From NCBI GenBank assembly GCA_004153385.1, contig SDAL01000002.1:62001-126000 (forward strand): a stretch of DNA of 64,000 nucleotides, in the 5' to 3' direction. Source of the stretch: Paracoccaceae bacterium (GTDB taxonomy: Bacteria > Pseudomonadota > Alphaproteobacteria > Rhodobacterales > Rhodobacteraceae). Each line of letters starts with the position of its first letter. Positions within the stretch are counted from its first letter, which is position 1. The position numbers and the translations under genes are program-made. Shown here in pieces: positions 43,308 through 52,620 of the stretch. A model generated the notes under the pieces. The model was given only the letters and a program-made list of their open reading frames with translations, was not told the origin of the DNA and did not search any database.

Positions 43308-44573
43308 TCAGACGGGAACGTCAGCCGCTTTTGGCACGGATGTGTCCTGCATTTTTGTGTGCGCAGAGCCTTTGTGCTGGGCAATCACCTGCGCGGCCGC
43401 CCCGAGCCCGCCTGCGCCATGCGCGATGCCCAAGGCGTGCATGCCCGCCTCCATCGCGCCAAGCGCCCCGAGGGTCATATGTGCGTTCACATGGCCCATA
43501 TGCGCCACGCGCAGGAAATCATCGGCCTCTTTCGTGCCCGGCTCGGCCATGCCCAGCCCGATCCCCAAGGTGACACCGGCCTCGGCTTCCAGCCAGCCTC
43601 GCAGCCGTTGGGCCTGGCCGTTGCCGATCCGGGCTGCGGTCACCGAATGGCTGCGAACCGCCGGATCGGCAAGGTTGAGCGCAATATCGTATCGCCCGTG
43701 GTCGCCCCATGCCTCGAACGCCGCCCAGACCGCGCGCGACAATGTGGCATGGCGCGCCCAGATCGCGGGCAGCCCTTCCTCGGCAATCATATCAAGGCTT
43801 TCGCGTAGGCCGAACATATGGTGGGTGGGGGAGGTGCCACAGAAATACTGATAGACATAATCGGGGAAAAACCGCGCCTCCCAATCCCAGTAGGGGGTGC
43901 GCAGATCGGCGTTTTGGCACTGTTTGTAGGCCTTGTCGGAAACGAACAGAAACCCGAGCCCCGGCGGCACCATCAGCCCCTTTTGGCTGGCGGCGATCAT
44001 GATATCCACCCCCCAATCGTCCATCCGGAATTCGTCGCACGCAAGGGATGCGATGCAATCGACGCCCAGAAGGGCGGGATGGCCGGCGGCATCTATGGCG
44101 CGTCGCAGGGCGGGGATGTCGTTGCGCACAGAGGTGGCAGTGTCCATATGTGTGACGAAAACGGCCTTGATCTTGTGGCCGGTGTCGGCCCTGAGTGCGG
44201 CCTCGAGCCGTGCCGGATCTGCGGCTGATCGCAGGCCGAAGTCGATCACCTCCACATGGATGCCCATCCGCCGTGCAAAATCGGCCCAGCCATCCGCAAA
44301 CCGGCCCGTGCCCAGCACCAGCGCCGTCTCCCCGCGCGAGAAGACATTGGAATTGACGGCCTCCCACATGCCGTGGCCGTTGGTGATGTAGATCCCCAGA
44401 TGCTGGGTGGTCAGGGCGACCTTCTTGAGGTCGCGCACAAGCCCTGCCGCCAGAACCTCGATATCGCCTTCATAAATGTTGGGCGCGGCGCGGTGCATGG
44501 CCTGCAAGACACGGTCCGGCATAACAGAGGGGCCGGGGATGGCCAGATAGGGGCGACCGTGGGCAAGGCTCAT
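43308..44573 (-). CDS. Class V PLP-dependent aminotransferase (alanine/serine-glyoxylate aminotransferase family)
   Basis: A 421-residue fold-type I enzyme of the AGT/SGAT family. The PLP lysine is Lys198 in MIAASQKGLMVPPGLGF. The N-terminal IPGPSVMPDRVLQAM and the ITNGHGMWEAV phosphate-binding segment are as expected. Members transfer amino groups from alanine, serine or aspartate to glyoxylate. The exact donor cannot be set here. The C-terminal about 40 residues form an Ala/Gly-rich helix followed by a polar tail that is longer than in typical SGAT. It is divergent from the ABC exporter gene. Confidence 0.88.
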   Translation of the reverse strand: MSLAHGRPYLAIPGPSVMPDRVLQAMHRAAPNIYEGDIEVLAAGLVRDLKKVALTTQHLGIYITNGHGMWEAVNSNVFSRGETALVLGTGRFADGWADFARRMGIHVEVIDFGLRSAADPARLEAALRADTGHKIKAVFVTHMDTATSVRNDIPALRRAIDAAGHPALLGVDCIASLACDEFRMDDWGVDIMIAASQKGLMVPPGLGFLFVSDKAYKQCQNADLRTPYWDWEARFFPDYVYQYFCGTSPTHHMFGLRESLDMIAEEGLPAIWARHATLSRAVWAAFEAWGDHGRYDIALNLADPAVRSHSVTAARIGNGQAQRLRGWLEAEAGVTLGIGLGMAEPGTKEADDFLRVAHMGHVNAHMTLGALGAMEAGMHALGIAHGAGGLGAAAQVIAQHKGSAHTKMQDTSVPKAADVPV

Positions 44574-44741
44574 GCGTTTTCTCCTGAGGTTGAGACCTAT
44601 CGGTAAAACCCTTCCCGTGCGCGGTCAATTGACATAGGCGCGCGGCCCTTGTGCGGTGTGGCCCCCTCGGGGCTGGCTTGCACGTCTCAACCGGTTCGCG
44701 CTAAAACCGCCGGACCCGGCATTTTGCCACAGGAGCCACAG

Positions 44742-46484
44742 ATGGCGAGCACAACCATTTATTCTTCCAAAGAGCTGTTTGCCCGTATGTGGCGGGACTA
44801 TCTGAAATCGTTCTGGTTTTTGATGCTGGTTGCGCTGGTGTTGATGGTGATCGAGGGCTCCACGCTTGGCGCGCTCAGCTGGATGCTGGAGCCGCTGTTT
44901 GACAAGGTGTTCGTGGGCGGGCGCTCCGATCTGATCTATTGGGTGGGCGCGGCGATTTTCGGCCTGTTTGTGGTCCGCGCGGTCACGTCTGTGATCTCCA
45001 AGACGATCTTGTCGAATATCTCGCTGAGCACATCCAGCAAGATGCAAACGGAGCTGGTGGATCATCTGCTTGTGCTCGACCAGTCGTTTTACCAGTTCAA
45101 CCCGCCGGGTGCGCTGATTGAACGCGTTCAAGGCGATACGCAGGCTGTGCAGGATGTGTGGAAGGTGTTCATCACCGGCGCCGGGCGCGATGCGATCTCG
45201 CTTTTTGCGCTGTTCGCGGTGGCTTTGCATGTGGATGTGGTCTGGACGGTCGTGGCATTGGTCGGCTTTCCGCTGCTGCTTGCGCCAACCGTGATGGCGC
45301 AGCGCTATATCCGGCGCAAGACCCGCCAGATGCGCGACAGTTCCAGCCACCGTGCCACCCGGCTGGACGAGATGTTTCATGGCATCAACGCCGTCAAGCT
45401 GAACCGGATCGAAGGGCACCAGTTGGGCCGGTTCGCATCACTGGTTGATACAATCCGCCGCCAGCAGATCAAGATGGCCGCCTCAAAGGCGATGATACCG
45501 GCGATGATCGATCTGGTCACGGGCTTTGGTTTCTTTGCGGTGCTTGTGGTGGCGGGCAACGGCATTGTGTCGGGCGAACGTTCGGTGGGTGAGTTCATGT
45601 CGTTTTTCACAGCCATGTCCCTGACCTTCCAGCCAATCCGCAGGCTGGGGGCGGCGGCAGGGGCGTGGCAAACGGCTGCGGCCAGCCTCGAGCGGGTCTA
45701 TACCCTGTTCGATCTGCGTCCCAGTGTGAGCAGCCCCGCCCAGCCTGTGGATCTGCCTGCCCAGCCCGATATCGAACTGCGCGAGATCGGCCTGCGCTAT
45801 GGCAATACGCCTGTGCTGCGGGGATTGAGCTTCACCGCCAAGGCGGGGCAGACCACAGCGCTTGTCGGCCCCTCGGGGGCAGGGAAAAGCACTGTGTTTG
45901 CGCTGCTCACACGGCTGTTAGACCCGTCGGAGGGGCAGATCCTGCTGGGCGGCATCGATGTGCGCGCGTTTGATCTGGGCGCGCTCAGGCAGATGTTTTC
46001 GACCGTCGCTCAGGATGCGGCACTGTTTGATGAAAGCATTCGCGCCAATGTGCTGCTTGGCAAGGATGTGGACGATGCCCGTTTGCAGACCGCACTCGAT
46101 AGTGCCTATGTCAGCGAATTCACGCGCGATTTGCCGGACGGGATCGACACGGAGGCCGGGCCGCGCGGCTCGTCCCTGTCTGGCGGGCAGCGCCAGCGGG
46201 TTGCGATTGCCCGCGCCATACTGCGCGATGCGCCGATCCTGCTGCTCGACGAGGCGACATCGGCGCTTGATACCGCATCCGAACAGAAAGTGTCGCATGC
46301 GCTTGACCAGCTCTCGCAAAATCGCACCACATTGGTGATTGCGCACCGGCTTTCGACCGTGCGCAATGCCGATAAAATCGTGGTGCTGCGCGATGGTCAG
46401 GTCGAGGACGAAGGCACGCACGAGGCACTTCTGGCGCGTGGCGGAACCTATGCGGAGCTTTGCGCGATGCAATTGGTCGAGTGA
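44742..46484 (+). CDS. ABC transporter, fused permease and ATPase (MsbA-like)
   Basis: A 580-residue half-transporter. The N-terminal six-helix exporter domain (about residues 20-310) is followed by a nucleotide-binding domain: Walker A GPSGAGKST (376-384), signature LSGGQ (479-483), Walker B ILLLDE (499-504) and an H-loop in LVIAHRLSTV. It resembles MsbA-type lipid or drug exporters that work as homodimers, and the substrate is inferred only from fold. AGGAGCCACAG precedes ATG 44742. A GTG-type extension to 44649 is unlikely. YgfZ follows 51 bases later. Confidence 0.92.
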   Translation: MASTTIYSSKELFARMWRDYLKSFWFLMLVALVLMVIEGSTLGALSWMLEPLFDKVFVGGRSDLIYWVGAAIFGLFVVRAVTSVISKTILSNISLSTSSKMQTELVDHLLVLDQSFYQFNPPGALIERVQGDTQAVQDVWKVFITGAGRDAISLFALFAVALHVDVVWTVVALVGFPLLLAPTVMAQRYIRRKTRQMRDSSSHRATRLDEMFHGINAVKLNRIEGHQLGRFASLVDTIRRQQIKMAASKAMIPAMIDLVTGFGFFAVLVVAGNGIVSGERSVGEFMSFFTAMSLTFQPIRRLGAAAGAWQTAAASLERVYTLFDLRPSVSSPAQPVDLPAQPDIELREIGLRYGNTPVLRGLSFTAKAGQTTALVGPSGAGKSTVFALLTRLLDPSEGQILLGGIDVRAFDLGALRQMFSTVAQDAALFDESIRANVLLGKDVDDARLQTALDSAYVSEFTRDLPDGIDTEAGPRGSSLSGGQRQRVAIARAILRDAPILLLDEATSALDTASEQKVSHALDQLSQNRTTLVIAHRLSTVRNADKIVVLRDGQVEDEGTHEALLARGGTYAELCAMQLVE

Positions 46485-46535
46485 TTGCGATCATCGGGCG
46501 GCATTCCTATATCTGCACCTGCAAAGGAGATGATC

Positions 46536-47273
46536 ATGAGCGAGCGGACACTGTTTGAAATCACCGGCCCCGAACGCGCGGAGTTCCTGCAAGGGTTGAT
46601 CACCAGCGACGTAGGGCGGCTGTCTGACGGGCTGGTCTATACCGCGCTCCTGACGCCCCAAGGCAAATATCTGGCCGATTTCTTTCTGGCCCCCCATGGC
46701 GATGCGATCTTGCTGGATGTTGCCAGCGAAATTGCCCCCGCGACAGCCCGCCGCCTGATGATGTATAAACTGCGCGCGAAGGTGGACATTGCCGAAAGCA
46801 CGCTGAATGTCTTGCGCGGGACCGGTCCTGCCCCTGCCGGAGCGCTGGCCGATCCGCGTCATCGCGCGCTGGGATGGCGTCTTTACGGCGCGCAAGACGG
46901 CGATGATGGCAGCGATTGGGATGCTATTCGCGTGGCCCATTGCATTCCCGAGACCGGCATCGAGCTGACGCCGGACAGCTTTATTCTGGAACACGGGTTC
47001 GAACGACTGAACGGCGTGGATTTCCGCAAAGGATGCTACGTCGGGCAAGAGGTAACCGCCCGCATGAAGCATAAAACCGAGTTGCGCAAAGGCCTCGCCA
47101 CTGTTCAGTTGAGTGCGCCTGTGCCTGTCGGCACCGCCATCGAGGCCGATGGCAAGCCTGTGGGCACCGTTCTGACCCGGTCAGGTGACAAGGCTATTGC
47201 CTATTTGCGGTTCAATCGTACCGGCGACGGGATGCGCGCAGCCGAAGCGGACGTGACGCTGGTATCAGAGTGA
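46536..47273 (+). CDS. YgfZ/GcvT-like folate-binding protein
   Basis: A 245-residue tetrahydrofolate-dependent protein related to the T-protein of the glycine cleavage system. The family hallmark KGCYVGQEVTAR contains the conserved Cys167. E. coli YgfZ supports maturation of certain iron-sulfur enzymes such as MiaB. AAAGGAG lies before two clustered ATGs (46530 and 46536), and the second has normal spacing. It probably shares a transcript with the upstream ABC exporter, although no functional link is evident. A palindrome sits just after the stop. Confidence 0.92.
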   Translation: MSERTLFEITGPERAEFLQGLITSDVGRLSDGLVYTALLTPQGKYLADFFLAPHGDAILLDVASEIAPATARRLMMYKLRAKVDIAESTLNVLRGTGPAPAGALADPRHRALGWRLYGAQDGDDGSDWDAIRVAHCIPETGIELTPDSFILEHGFERLNGVDFRKGCYVGQEVTARMKHKTELRKGLATVQLSAPVPVGTAIEADGKPVGTVLTRSGDKAIAYLRFNRTGDGMRAAEADVTLVSE

Positions 47274-47284
47274 ATGTATTTTGC

Positions 47285-47300
47285 GTCACATTCCTGTGAC
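47285..47300. promoter_or_regulatory. Palindrome downstream of ygfZ-like gene
   Basis: A perfect inverted repeat GTCACA-TTCC-TGTGAC, 12 bases after the YgfZ stop and about 250 bases upstream of the DUF6280 gene. It is too short and lacks a T run for a good terminator. The half-sites resemble regulator-binding motifs. Confidence 0.4.
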
Positions 47301-47553
47301 ATTTCTATCTCTGCGTAACCTGTCAGTGTTAGCGGTATAGGCTGATCACGCTTAATAATCGCACTTTAATGCCGATGTACGCTGAAATTTTAACCGCAAG
47401 GTCGGGCTTATGCCTTCTATGCATGGGTATTTTTCGTGCTATGCGTATCACGCATGTCAGCCATGACTTAGGGGCTATATCGAATCGCGATGATAAAGGC
47501 CTACATGACCGTCACGCCCGGAAACGCAAGAGCAATAATACAAGGACGGAATA

Positions 47554-47874
47554 ATGCGCGATTTCGTGGATGGCTCCGCATTCAATTACGAGCAAGGTCA
47601 ACGGGCACGAAAGCTTTTCGCTGCCGTCGTTCTTGCTGCGCTTGATGATGCGATAGCCGATGATAAGAAATACGGCAATGGTCCAGAGCAAATTGCCCGG
47701 TGGGCGCGGTCCCGCGATGGCCGTGAAGTTCTGTCTTGCGCCGGTATCGACCCCAATGAGCGGGTCGTGGGTGGTTTGATGGAGTTCGTCTCCAAAGGTG
47801 TTCGGACCTCGGTGGCATTGTCACGTGAGGAAAGCGAACGCCGTATGGCTGCAGAAGAGGCCGAGGCCGCTTAA
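47554..47874 (+). CDS. DUF6280 family protein
   Basis: A 106-residue soluble, mostly helical protein, very close to the small Rhodobacterales DUF6280 proteins as I recall them: MRDFVDGSAFNYEQGQRARKL, then a DDKKYGNGPEQIARWARSRDGREVL core and an acidic helical tail. No function is known. Strong conservation in the order suggests a housekeeping or regulatory role. AAGGACGGAATA precedes the ATG. The 280-base leader, rich in A/T and holding a palindrome, and the strong terminator after it indicate a single-gene transcription unit. Confidence 0.8.
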   Translation: MRDFVDGSAFNYEQGQRARKLFAAVVLAALDDAIADDKKYGNGPEQIARWARSRDGREVLSCAGIDPNERVVGGLMEFVSKGVRTSVALSREESERRMAAEEAEAA

Positions 47875-47897
47875 GACGGCAAAAGCTGATCGACAAA

Positions 47898-47940
47898 CAA
47901 ACCGGCGTGCCTGAAGGGGCGCGCCGGTTTGTTGTTTTCT
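47898..47940 (+). terminator. Rho-independent terminator after the DUF6280 gene
   Basis: CAAACCGGCG pairs with CGCCGGTTTG across a 14-base loop, followed by TTGTTTTCT. Confidence 0.8.
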
Positions 47941-48276
47941 GGGGGTGTTTCGCGACTACAGACCGAAAACGATCCCGTTTGCCTCTCTCCTACATCATAG
48001 GCCAAAATCCCCGCCTCCAGCGTAGATCCGTGTGTATAGGGTGTATGCGCATGTTGCTGTGCATTTTGTCGCGCACAGTCATCCCTGCGAGGCTGCCCTA
48101 TTCAAAAGATCATGGCGGCATGTATGGGGCTTGGGATGCGGGGGAACAGTATGAGCAAAAGTAGATGCAAAAATATGCACACGGTTAAAGTGTGACCCAA
48201 AAATGTTGAACCGAAGACCGGATGACAGTTGTCATCATCTGGCTGATTCAGCCTGATCTGAAAATGTGGGGGAAAG
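47941..48276. other. Gene-free stretch before tRNA-Cys
   Basis: About 335 bases with no supported gene. Short frames here have no ribosome sites and atypical codon use. Base composition is less GC-rich than the surroundings. I see no repeat or RNA structure worth naming. Confidence 0.5.
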
Positions 48277-48350
48277 TGGAGGCGAGTAGGAGAATCGAAC
48301 TCCTGTACGCGGATTTGCAATCCGCTGCGTCACCACTCCGCCAACTCGCC
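48277..48350 (-). tRNA. tRNA-Cys (anticodon GCA)
   Basis: On the minus strand the sequence folds as a 74-base tRNA: acceptor GGCGAGT pairs with ACTCGCC, the anticodon arm GCGGATTGCAAATCCGC gives GCA, and the T arm contains GTTCGATTC. The discriminator T and an encoded CCA end at 48277. Confidence 0.95.
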
Positions 48351-48518
48351 GTCCTGTGGTGGCGACGGATTTAACCGATTGTGTCGGGGCACGCAAGAGG
48401 GGCAATGCGCGCTGATGCAGGGTAATTAACGATATTAAGATATATTGTGTCCAGCTTGCTCTGAACAGACTTCTATGGCACAACCGCGATATCATTCCAG
48501 ACTGAAGAGTTCAGTAAA

Positions 48519-49169
48519 ATGCAAGATTTCACTGCAAGACGTGTCATGATGGTGGATACGCAGGTTCGTCCCAATGATGTGACCAAATTTCCGATCATTG
48601 AAGCGATGCTTGAGGTGCCGCGGGAAGCCTATGTTCCTGCCGCCAAGCGCGAAACGGCCTATTTGGGTGAGAACTTGGATCTGGCACCGGGGCGCGTGCT
48701 GCTGGAGCCGCGCATCTTCGGCAAGTTTCTTGATGCATTAAACATCCAGCCTGTTGATCTTGTTCTCGATCTGGGCTGTGGCATGGGCTATTCCGCCGCC
48801 GTCATTGCCCAACTGGCCGAGGCTGTGGTTGCCGTGGAAGAGGCGCCGCTTGCAGAGCAGGCAGAAAACACACTGAGCAGCGCAGGTATCGATAACGTCG
48901 CGGTTGTCACCGGCGCGCTGGCACAGGGTGCGGCCAAGCACGGCCCCTTCGACGTGATCATGATCGAGGGCGCGGTCGAGCAGGTGCCGCAAAATATCCT
49001 CGACAGTCTGAAAGAGGGTGGCCGGATCGGTGCGTTGTTTATGGAAAACAATCTGGGCATTGCGCGAATCGGTATCAAGCATGACGGTCGGGTGAACTGG
49101 CGCGATGCCTTTAATGCCGCAGCGCCGGTCATCAGTGAATTTAGACAAGAACGAACATTCGTTTTGTAA
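48519..49169 (+). CDS. Protein-L-isoaspartate O-methyltransferase-like protein
   Basis: A 216-residue SAM-dependent methyltransferase-fold protein of the Pcm family. The SAM loop is [13 protein letters not shown] (about residues 87-99), and the N-terminal region ([25 protein letters not shown]) is the variant found in alphaproteobacterial proteins encoded next to tolC. The classical Pcm active-site sequence is modified, so repair of isoaspartyl residues is not certain. Canonical Pcm also usually has a GDG motif, which is missing. GAAGAG lies upstream of the ATG. The tolC gene begins 125 bases downstream on the same strand. Confidence 0.82.
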   Translation: MQDFTARRVMMVDTQVRPNDVTKFPIIEAMLEVPREAYVPAAKRETAYLGENLDLAPGRVLLEPRIFGKFLDALNIQPVDLVLDLGCGMGYSAAVIAQLAEAVVAVEEAPLAEQAENTLSSAGIDNVAVVTGALAQGAAKHGPFDVIMIEGAVEQVPQNILDSLKEGGRIGALFMENNLGIARIGIKHDGRVNWRDAFNAAAPVISEFRQERTFVL

Positions 49170-49294
49170 TGCGCTGTGCATAGTCGACCACAGGTGGTGG
49201 GCTGGGCCATGCTATTGAAAGAAATATAGGCAGTGCCCGCCGCTCCGATAGCGCCGGGTCGTGCCGGCAATAGAACAAGAGGCATGACGGGCTT

Positions 49295-50689
49295 ATGTTG
49301 AAATCACTTTTTCTCGTGGCTGGCACCGCTGCGACACTGCTAATGGGGTCCACAGCGCTGCGCGCGGAGACCTTGGCCGATGCGATGATTTCGGCCTATC
49401 GCAATTCAAACCTTCTGGAACAGAATCGGGCGACCTTGCGGGCCGCGGACGAGAATGTTGCACAAGCTGTTTCAGCCTTGCGTCCTGTGATCGAATGGAC
49501 CGCGCAATACGGCTGGAGCAAAAACGACACCAATGTCACCACGGCAAGCGGCGTGCCCATCGACACCACGGTCGAGGGGACATCAGCGTCCACCGCGCTC
49601 AGTGCGACAATGACGCTTTTCGATTTCGGTCGGAACCGTTTGACGATCAGTTCACAAAAAGAGGCTGTGCTGGCCACGCGTGAATCGCTGCGTTCGATTG
49701 AACAGCAGGTGCTTCTGGCCACCGTGCAGGCCTATTCGGATGTGAAAAGTGCGCAAGAGCAAGTGAGCATCAACCAGAACTCCGTTCGGGTTTTGCAAGA
49801 AGAACTGAATGCGACCAACGACCGTTTCGAGGTGGGCGAAGTCACGCGTACAGATGTGTCGCTTGCTGAATCCCAACGGGCTGCGGCGCGGGCTGCGCTG
49901 GTCAGCGCGCAGGGCTCGTTGCAAACTGCACGTGAAGATTACAAAGCAGCCACCGGCCATTATCCGGTCGATCTGGCCCCGCTTCCAGCCGCGCCCAACC
50001 TGCCACGCTCGCGTGACGAAGCCAGCAGCACCGCACAGCGCAACCATCCCACGATCAAGTCGCTCCAGCATTCGGTGCTGGTGTCCGAGCTTGGGATCAA
50101 ATCCGCTCAGGCTGAAAAACGTCCGCTCATCACCGGTTCTTTGTCGGTGAGCAATGACAAGGGTGGGTATGTCGGTCAATCTGCAGGCATCAACATGACC
50201 CAACAGCTGTATACTGGCGGTAAACTGGATTCGGGCTATCGTCAGGCGGTCGCCAACCGTGACGAAACCCGTGCCCAGCTGCGTCAGGCATCGGTCGAGG
50301 TGACACAGGCCGTGCTGCAATCCTATGCCTTGATCGATGTGTATAAAGCGCAGATCAGCGCCTATGGCGAGCAGATCCGTGCAGCCCAAGTGGCCTATGA
50401 CGGCGTTCGCGAAGAGGCGACCTTGGGCGCGCGCACCACGCTTGATGTGCTGGATGCAGAACAGGACCTGCTGGATGCCCGCGCCGCGCGCATCGATTCT
50501 CAGGCGCAGTTGCAGGTGGCCTATTATCAGCTCTTGTCCAATATGGGCCTTCTGACGGTCGAAAACCTGAAGCTGGGCATTCCGACCTACGACCCTGCCG
50601 CCTATTACAACGCTGTGCAAAACGCGCCGTTGACCAGTGTTCAGGGCGATAGCCTTGATCGTGTTCTGCGGGCGATCGGCAAGAAATAA
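49295..50689 (+). CDS. tolC: TolC family outer-membrane channel protein
   Basis: A 464-residue outer-membrane efflux/secretion channel. A signal peptide (LFLVAGTAATLLMGSTALRA) precedes two OEP repeats (about residues 30-230 and 245-440). Each has long amphipathic coiled-coil helices such as QQVLLATVQAYSDVKSAQEQVSINQN and the ARTTLDVLDAEQDLLDA motif. Trimers form a beta-barrel plus periplasmic tunnel serving RND/ABC efflux and type I secretion. No pump or adaptor gene is adjacent, so it probably serves several systems. A hairpin terminator follows. Confidence 0.93.
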   Translation: MLKSLFLVAGTAATLLMGSTALRAETLADAMISAYRNSNLLEQNRATLRAADENVAQAVSALRPVIEWTAQYGWSKNDTNVTTASGVPIDTTVEGTSASTALSATMTLFDFGRNRLTISSQKEAVLATRESLRSIEQQVLLATVQAYSDVKSAQEQVSINQNSVRVLQEELNATNDRFEVGEVTRTDVSLAESQRAAARAALVSAQGSLQTAREDYKAATGHYPVDLAPLPAAPNLPRSRDEASSTAQRNHPTIKSLQHSVLVSELGIKSAQAEKRPLITGSLSVSNDKGGYVGQSAGINMTQQLYTGGKLDSGYRQAVANRDETRAQLRQASVEVTQAVLQSYALIDVYKAQISAYGEQIRAAQVAYDGVREEATLGARTTLDVLDAEQDLLDARAARIDSQAQLQVAYYQLLSNMGLLTVENLKLGIPTYDPAAYYNAVQNAPLTSVQGDSLDRVLRAIGKK

Positions 50690-50750
50690 CACGGCGTCTT
50701 GCGGTCGTTCTTGCGTGATCTTTCCGACGCGTGCACCTTGGGACCTTCTG

Positions 50751-50785
50751 GCCCGGGCTTCGGGTATTCCTCGGCCCGGGCTTTT
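50751..50785 (+). terminator. Probable terminator after tolC
   Basis: Two copies of the self-complementary GCCCGGGC (50751-50758 and 50774-50781) can pair across a 15-base loop and are followed by TTTT. Confidence 0.6.
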
Positions 50786-50804
50786 CATCACATAAGGAGC
50801 GCCG

Positions 50805-51455
50805 ATGTCTGACCTTGGTAAACCCACAGACCCCGAAGATGTCCTCTCCTCCATCCGTCGATTGGTGGCCCAAGACCCGGCCGTCGCGCAGGTCGACCCT
50901 GTGCCCGAGGCGGAGCGCCTGATGCTGGCGCCTGCTTTGCGCGTGGGCGCGCCCAAAGACACACGCGAACAGCCCGATCCGGGGCCCGAGGCGCCTATGG
51001 CGCTGGATGTGGAGCCGGAAGACGAGGTGCCGCTCCATTTTCCTGCCGTTGTTTTGCCATTGCGTGCGGCGCGCGAAGCCGATGCGCAGGACGCTGTGGC
51101 CCATACGCCTGCGGCCGGCAGTGGCTTTGGTGCAGATGAAATGTCCAACGAAGGTGCAGACGTGGGCGACACGGTCGAGGGCATTTTGCCCTTGCTGCCG
51201 CCCCTTACCACAGCTCCGCACGACGATACGACCAGCGCCCCGTTTGACGATGCGACAGCAGATGTCGCGGACGCCACGCCATCCGCCCCTACCGAGCCCG
51301 CGCAAAAACATGCCCCCCCGCGCGCCTTCTTCAATGAAGAAGCCCTGTCCCAACTGATTGCCGAGACACTTCAAAAAGAGATCGCATCGGGCGGGTTGGA
51401 GGGGGCTTTGCGCGCAATTATTCGCGACGAGTTGCGCAAGGTTCTGGGAAAATAG
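50805..51455 (+). CDS. PopZ-like (DUF2497-like) acidic, low-complexity protein
   Basis: A 216-residue protein. The N-terminal segment PEDVLSSIRRLVAQDPA (residues 10-26) strongly resembles the partner-binding helix of Caulobacter PopZ (EEILASIRRIIS). It is followed by about 145 residues of acidic, Pro/Ala/Asp-rich, probably disordered sequence. A C-terminal helical part (FNEEALSQLIAETLQKEIASG ... LRAIIRDELRKVLGK) sits where PopZ has its oligomerisation domain, although that match is weak. PopZ organises the cell pole and anchors ParB. A similar role here is inference. AAGGAGCGCCG precedes the ATG. It follows tolC and converges on a LysE gene. Confidence 0.6.
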   Translation: MSDLGKPTDPEDVLSSIRRLVAQDPAVAQVDPVPEAERLMLAPALRVGAPKDTREQPDPGPEAPMALDVEPEDEVPLHFPAVVLPLRAAREADAQDAVAHTPAAGSGFGADEMSNEGADVGDTVEGILPLLPPLTTAPHDDTTSAPFDDATADVADATPSAPTEPAQKHAPPRAFFNEEALSQLIAETLQKEIASGGLEGALRAIIRDELRKVLGK

Positions 51456-51502
51456 CGTTTTTATTCCGGCGAGTTTCGCCATGATCTATGGAGTGGAATG
51501 CT

Positions 51503-52129
51503 TCAGGGGCGCCAAAGCAGCAGCCGCAAGCCTGCACCGGTAAACACAACTGCCAGCGTTGCCTCCAGCGCGCGCCGTATCCGCATGTAGAAATGCGAAA
51601 AGGCGGGTGTGGAAAAGATCACCGCATAGCCCAGACAGATGAATGCCGCGAGGCCCGCACAGCCGATCAAAAGGGCAGGCAGAGCAAAGTCCGGCATGTT
51701 CGGTTTCAATCCTAGCGACAGGATCGCACCCCAGCCCAGAATGGCTTTCGGGTTGGTCAGATGCAGCAATGCCCCACGTAGGTACATTCTTCGCCAGTTT
51801 CCTGATTTAAGAGAGTGTGACACATGCTCGGGCGCGTTAACCGCTGATTTTGCCGATTTGACGCCCAGATAGATCAGGTAGCACCCGCCCGCGTATTTTA
51901 TTATCCAAAGCATTTCGGACGCAGCCAAAAGCGCGGACAGGCCGAATGCAGCCGCAATGCCCCAGAAAATGCTGCCTGTAATTACACCAAACGCCAGTGC
52001 AATCGCCGCCGAGCGCCCCTCCCGCATGGCCACCGTCATGATGGCCATTGTGCTTGGGCCGGGGCTTGCGACAGCGATGATATAGGCAAGATAGACAGGC
52101 AAAAGATGGTGCAGGGTATCATTGTACAT
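51503..52129 (-). CDS. LysE/RhtB family amino-acid exporter
   Basis: A 208-residue inner-membrane protein with six predicted transmembrane segments. The N-terminal VASPGPSTMAIMTVAMREGRSAAIALAFGVITGS holds the conserved PGP and GXXXG motifs of the LysE/RhtB family. The middle KYAGGCYLIYLGVKSAKSA and NPKAILGWGAI complete it. Family members export amino acids or homoserine lactones. The specific substrate is unknown. It converges on the PopZ-like gene, and tRNA-Ser lies upstream on the same strand. Confidence 0.9.
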   Translation of the reverse strand: MYNDTLHHLLPVYLAYIIAVASPGPSTMAIMTVAMREGRSAAIALAFGVITGSIFWGIAAAFGLSALLAASEMLWIIKYAGGCYLIYLGVKSAKSAVNAPEHVSHSLKSGNWRRMYLRGALLHLTNPKAILGWGAILSLGLKPNMPDFALPALLIGCAGLAAFICLGYAVIFSTPAFSHFYMRIRRALEATLAVVFTGAGLRLLLWRP

Positions 52130-52324
52130 CGGCGCTATTGTCCAAAAGTCATCCTGAAGGCCAGTTTCAGTGTAATGACGCCGATATGTCCATTTAGAAA
52201 AGACGTGCGCGCGGGGCGCGCCAGAATTCTAGGCATGAATGGCACGCAAGGCCCGTGCCTGTTTGCATCGCATCCCGTCCGGGGACGAGTGCTGCGCAAT
52301 ACCATGCAATTCATTGAATTCGGG

Positions 52325-52415
52325 TGGCGGAGCCGGTGGGATTCGAACCCACGGAACCGGTTAAGGCTCAACGGTTTTCAAGACCGCCGCGATCGACCAC
52401 TCTGCCACGGCTCCG
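52325..52415 (-). tRNA. tRNA-Ser (anticodon TGA)
   Basis: A 91-base minus-strand tRNA with a class II long variable arm. Acceptor GGAGCCG pairs with CGGCTCC, the anticodon loop CTTGAAA gives TGA, the T arm contains GTTCGAATC, and CCA is encoded (52325-52327). Confidence 0.95.
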
Positions 52416-52620
52416 CGGACTGACCTAATAGGGTTAGGCCGGTCTGACAAGATGCTAGACGCGAGGGGACGCAAAAAATCTGGGCGACCTTGTTGCGAGG
52501 AGGTCGCATGCTACTGGAGACATTGTCATACTGCTTCCATCTTGCCCGATGCTCTGCCTAATATCACACAAGCACAAAACAGCCCTGTTTTCAGTGCGCT
52601 GCCCACAGGAGGGATTCACG

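Noticed and set aside
47907-48164. 85-codon plus-strand frame after the DUF6280 gene
   Set aside because: It begins inside the terminator, has no ribosome site and an implausible composition.
49652-51334. 560-codon minus-strand frame across tolC and the PopZ-like gene
   Set aside because: It spans two real genes and their intergenic terminator, and its product is Ser/Ala/Gly low complexity.
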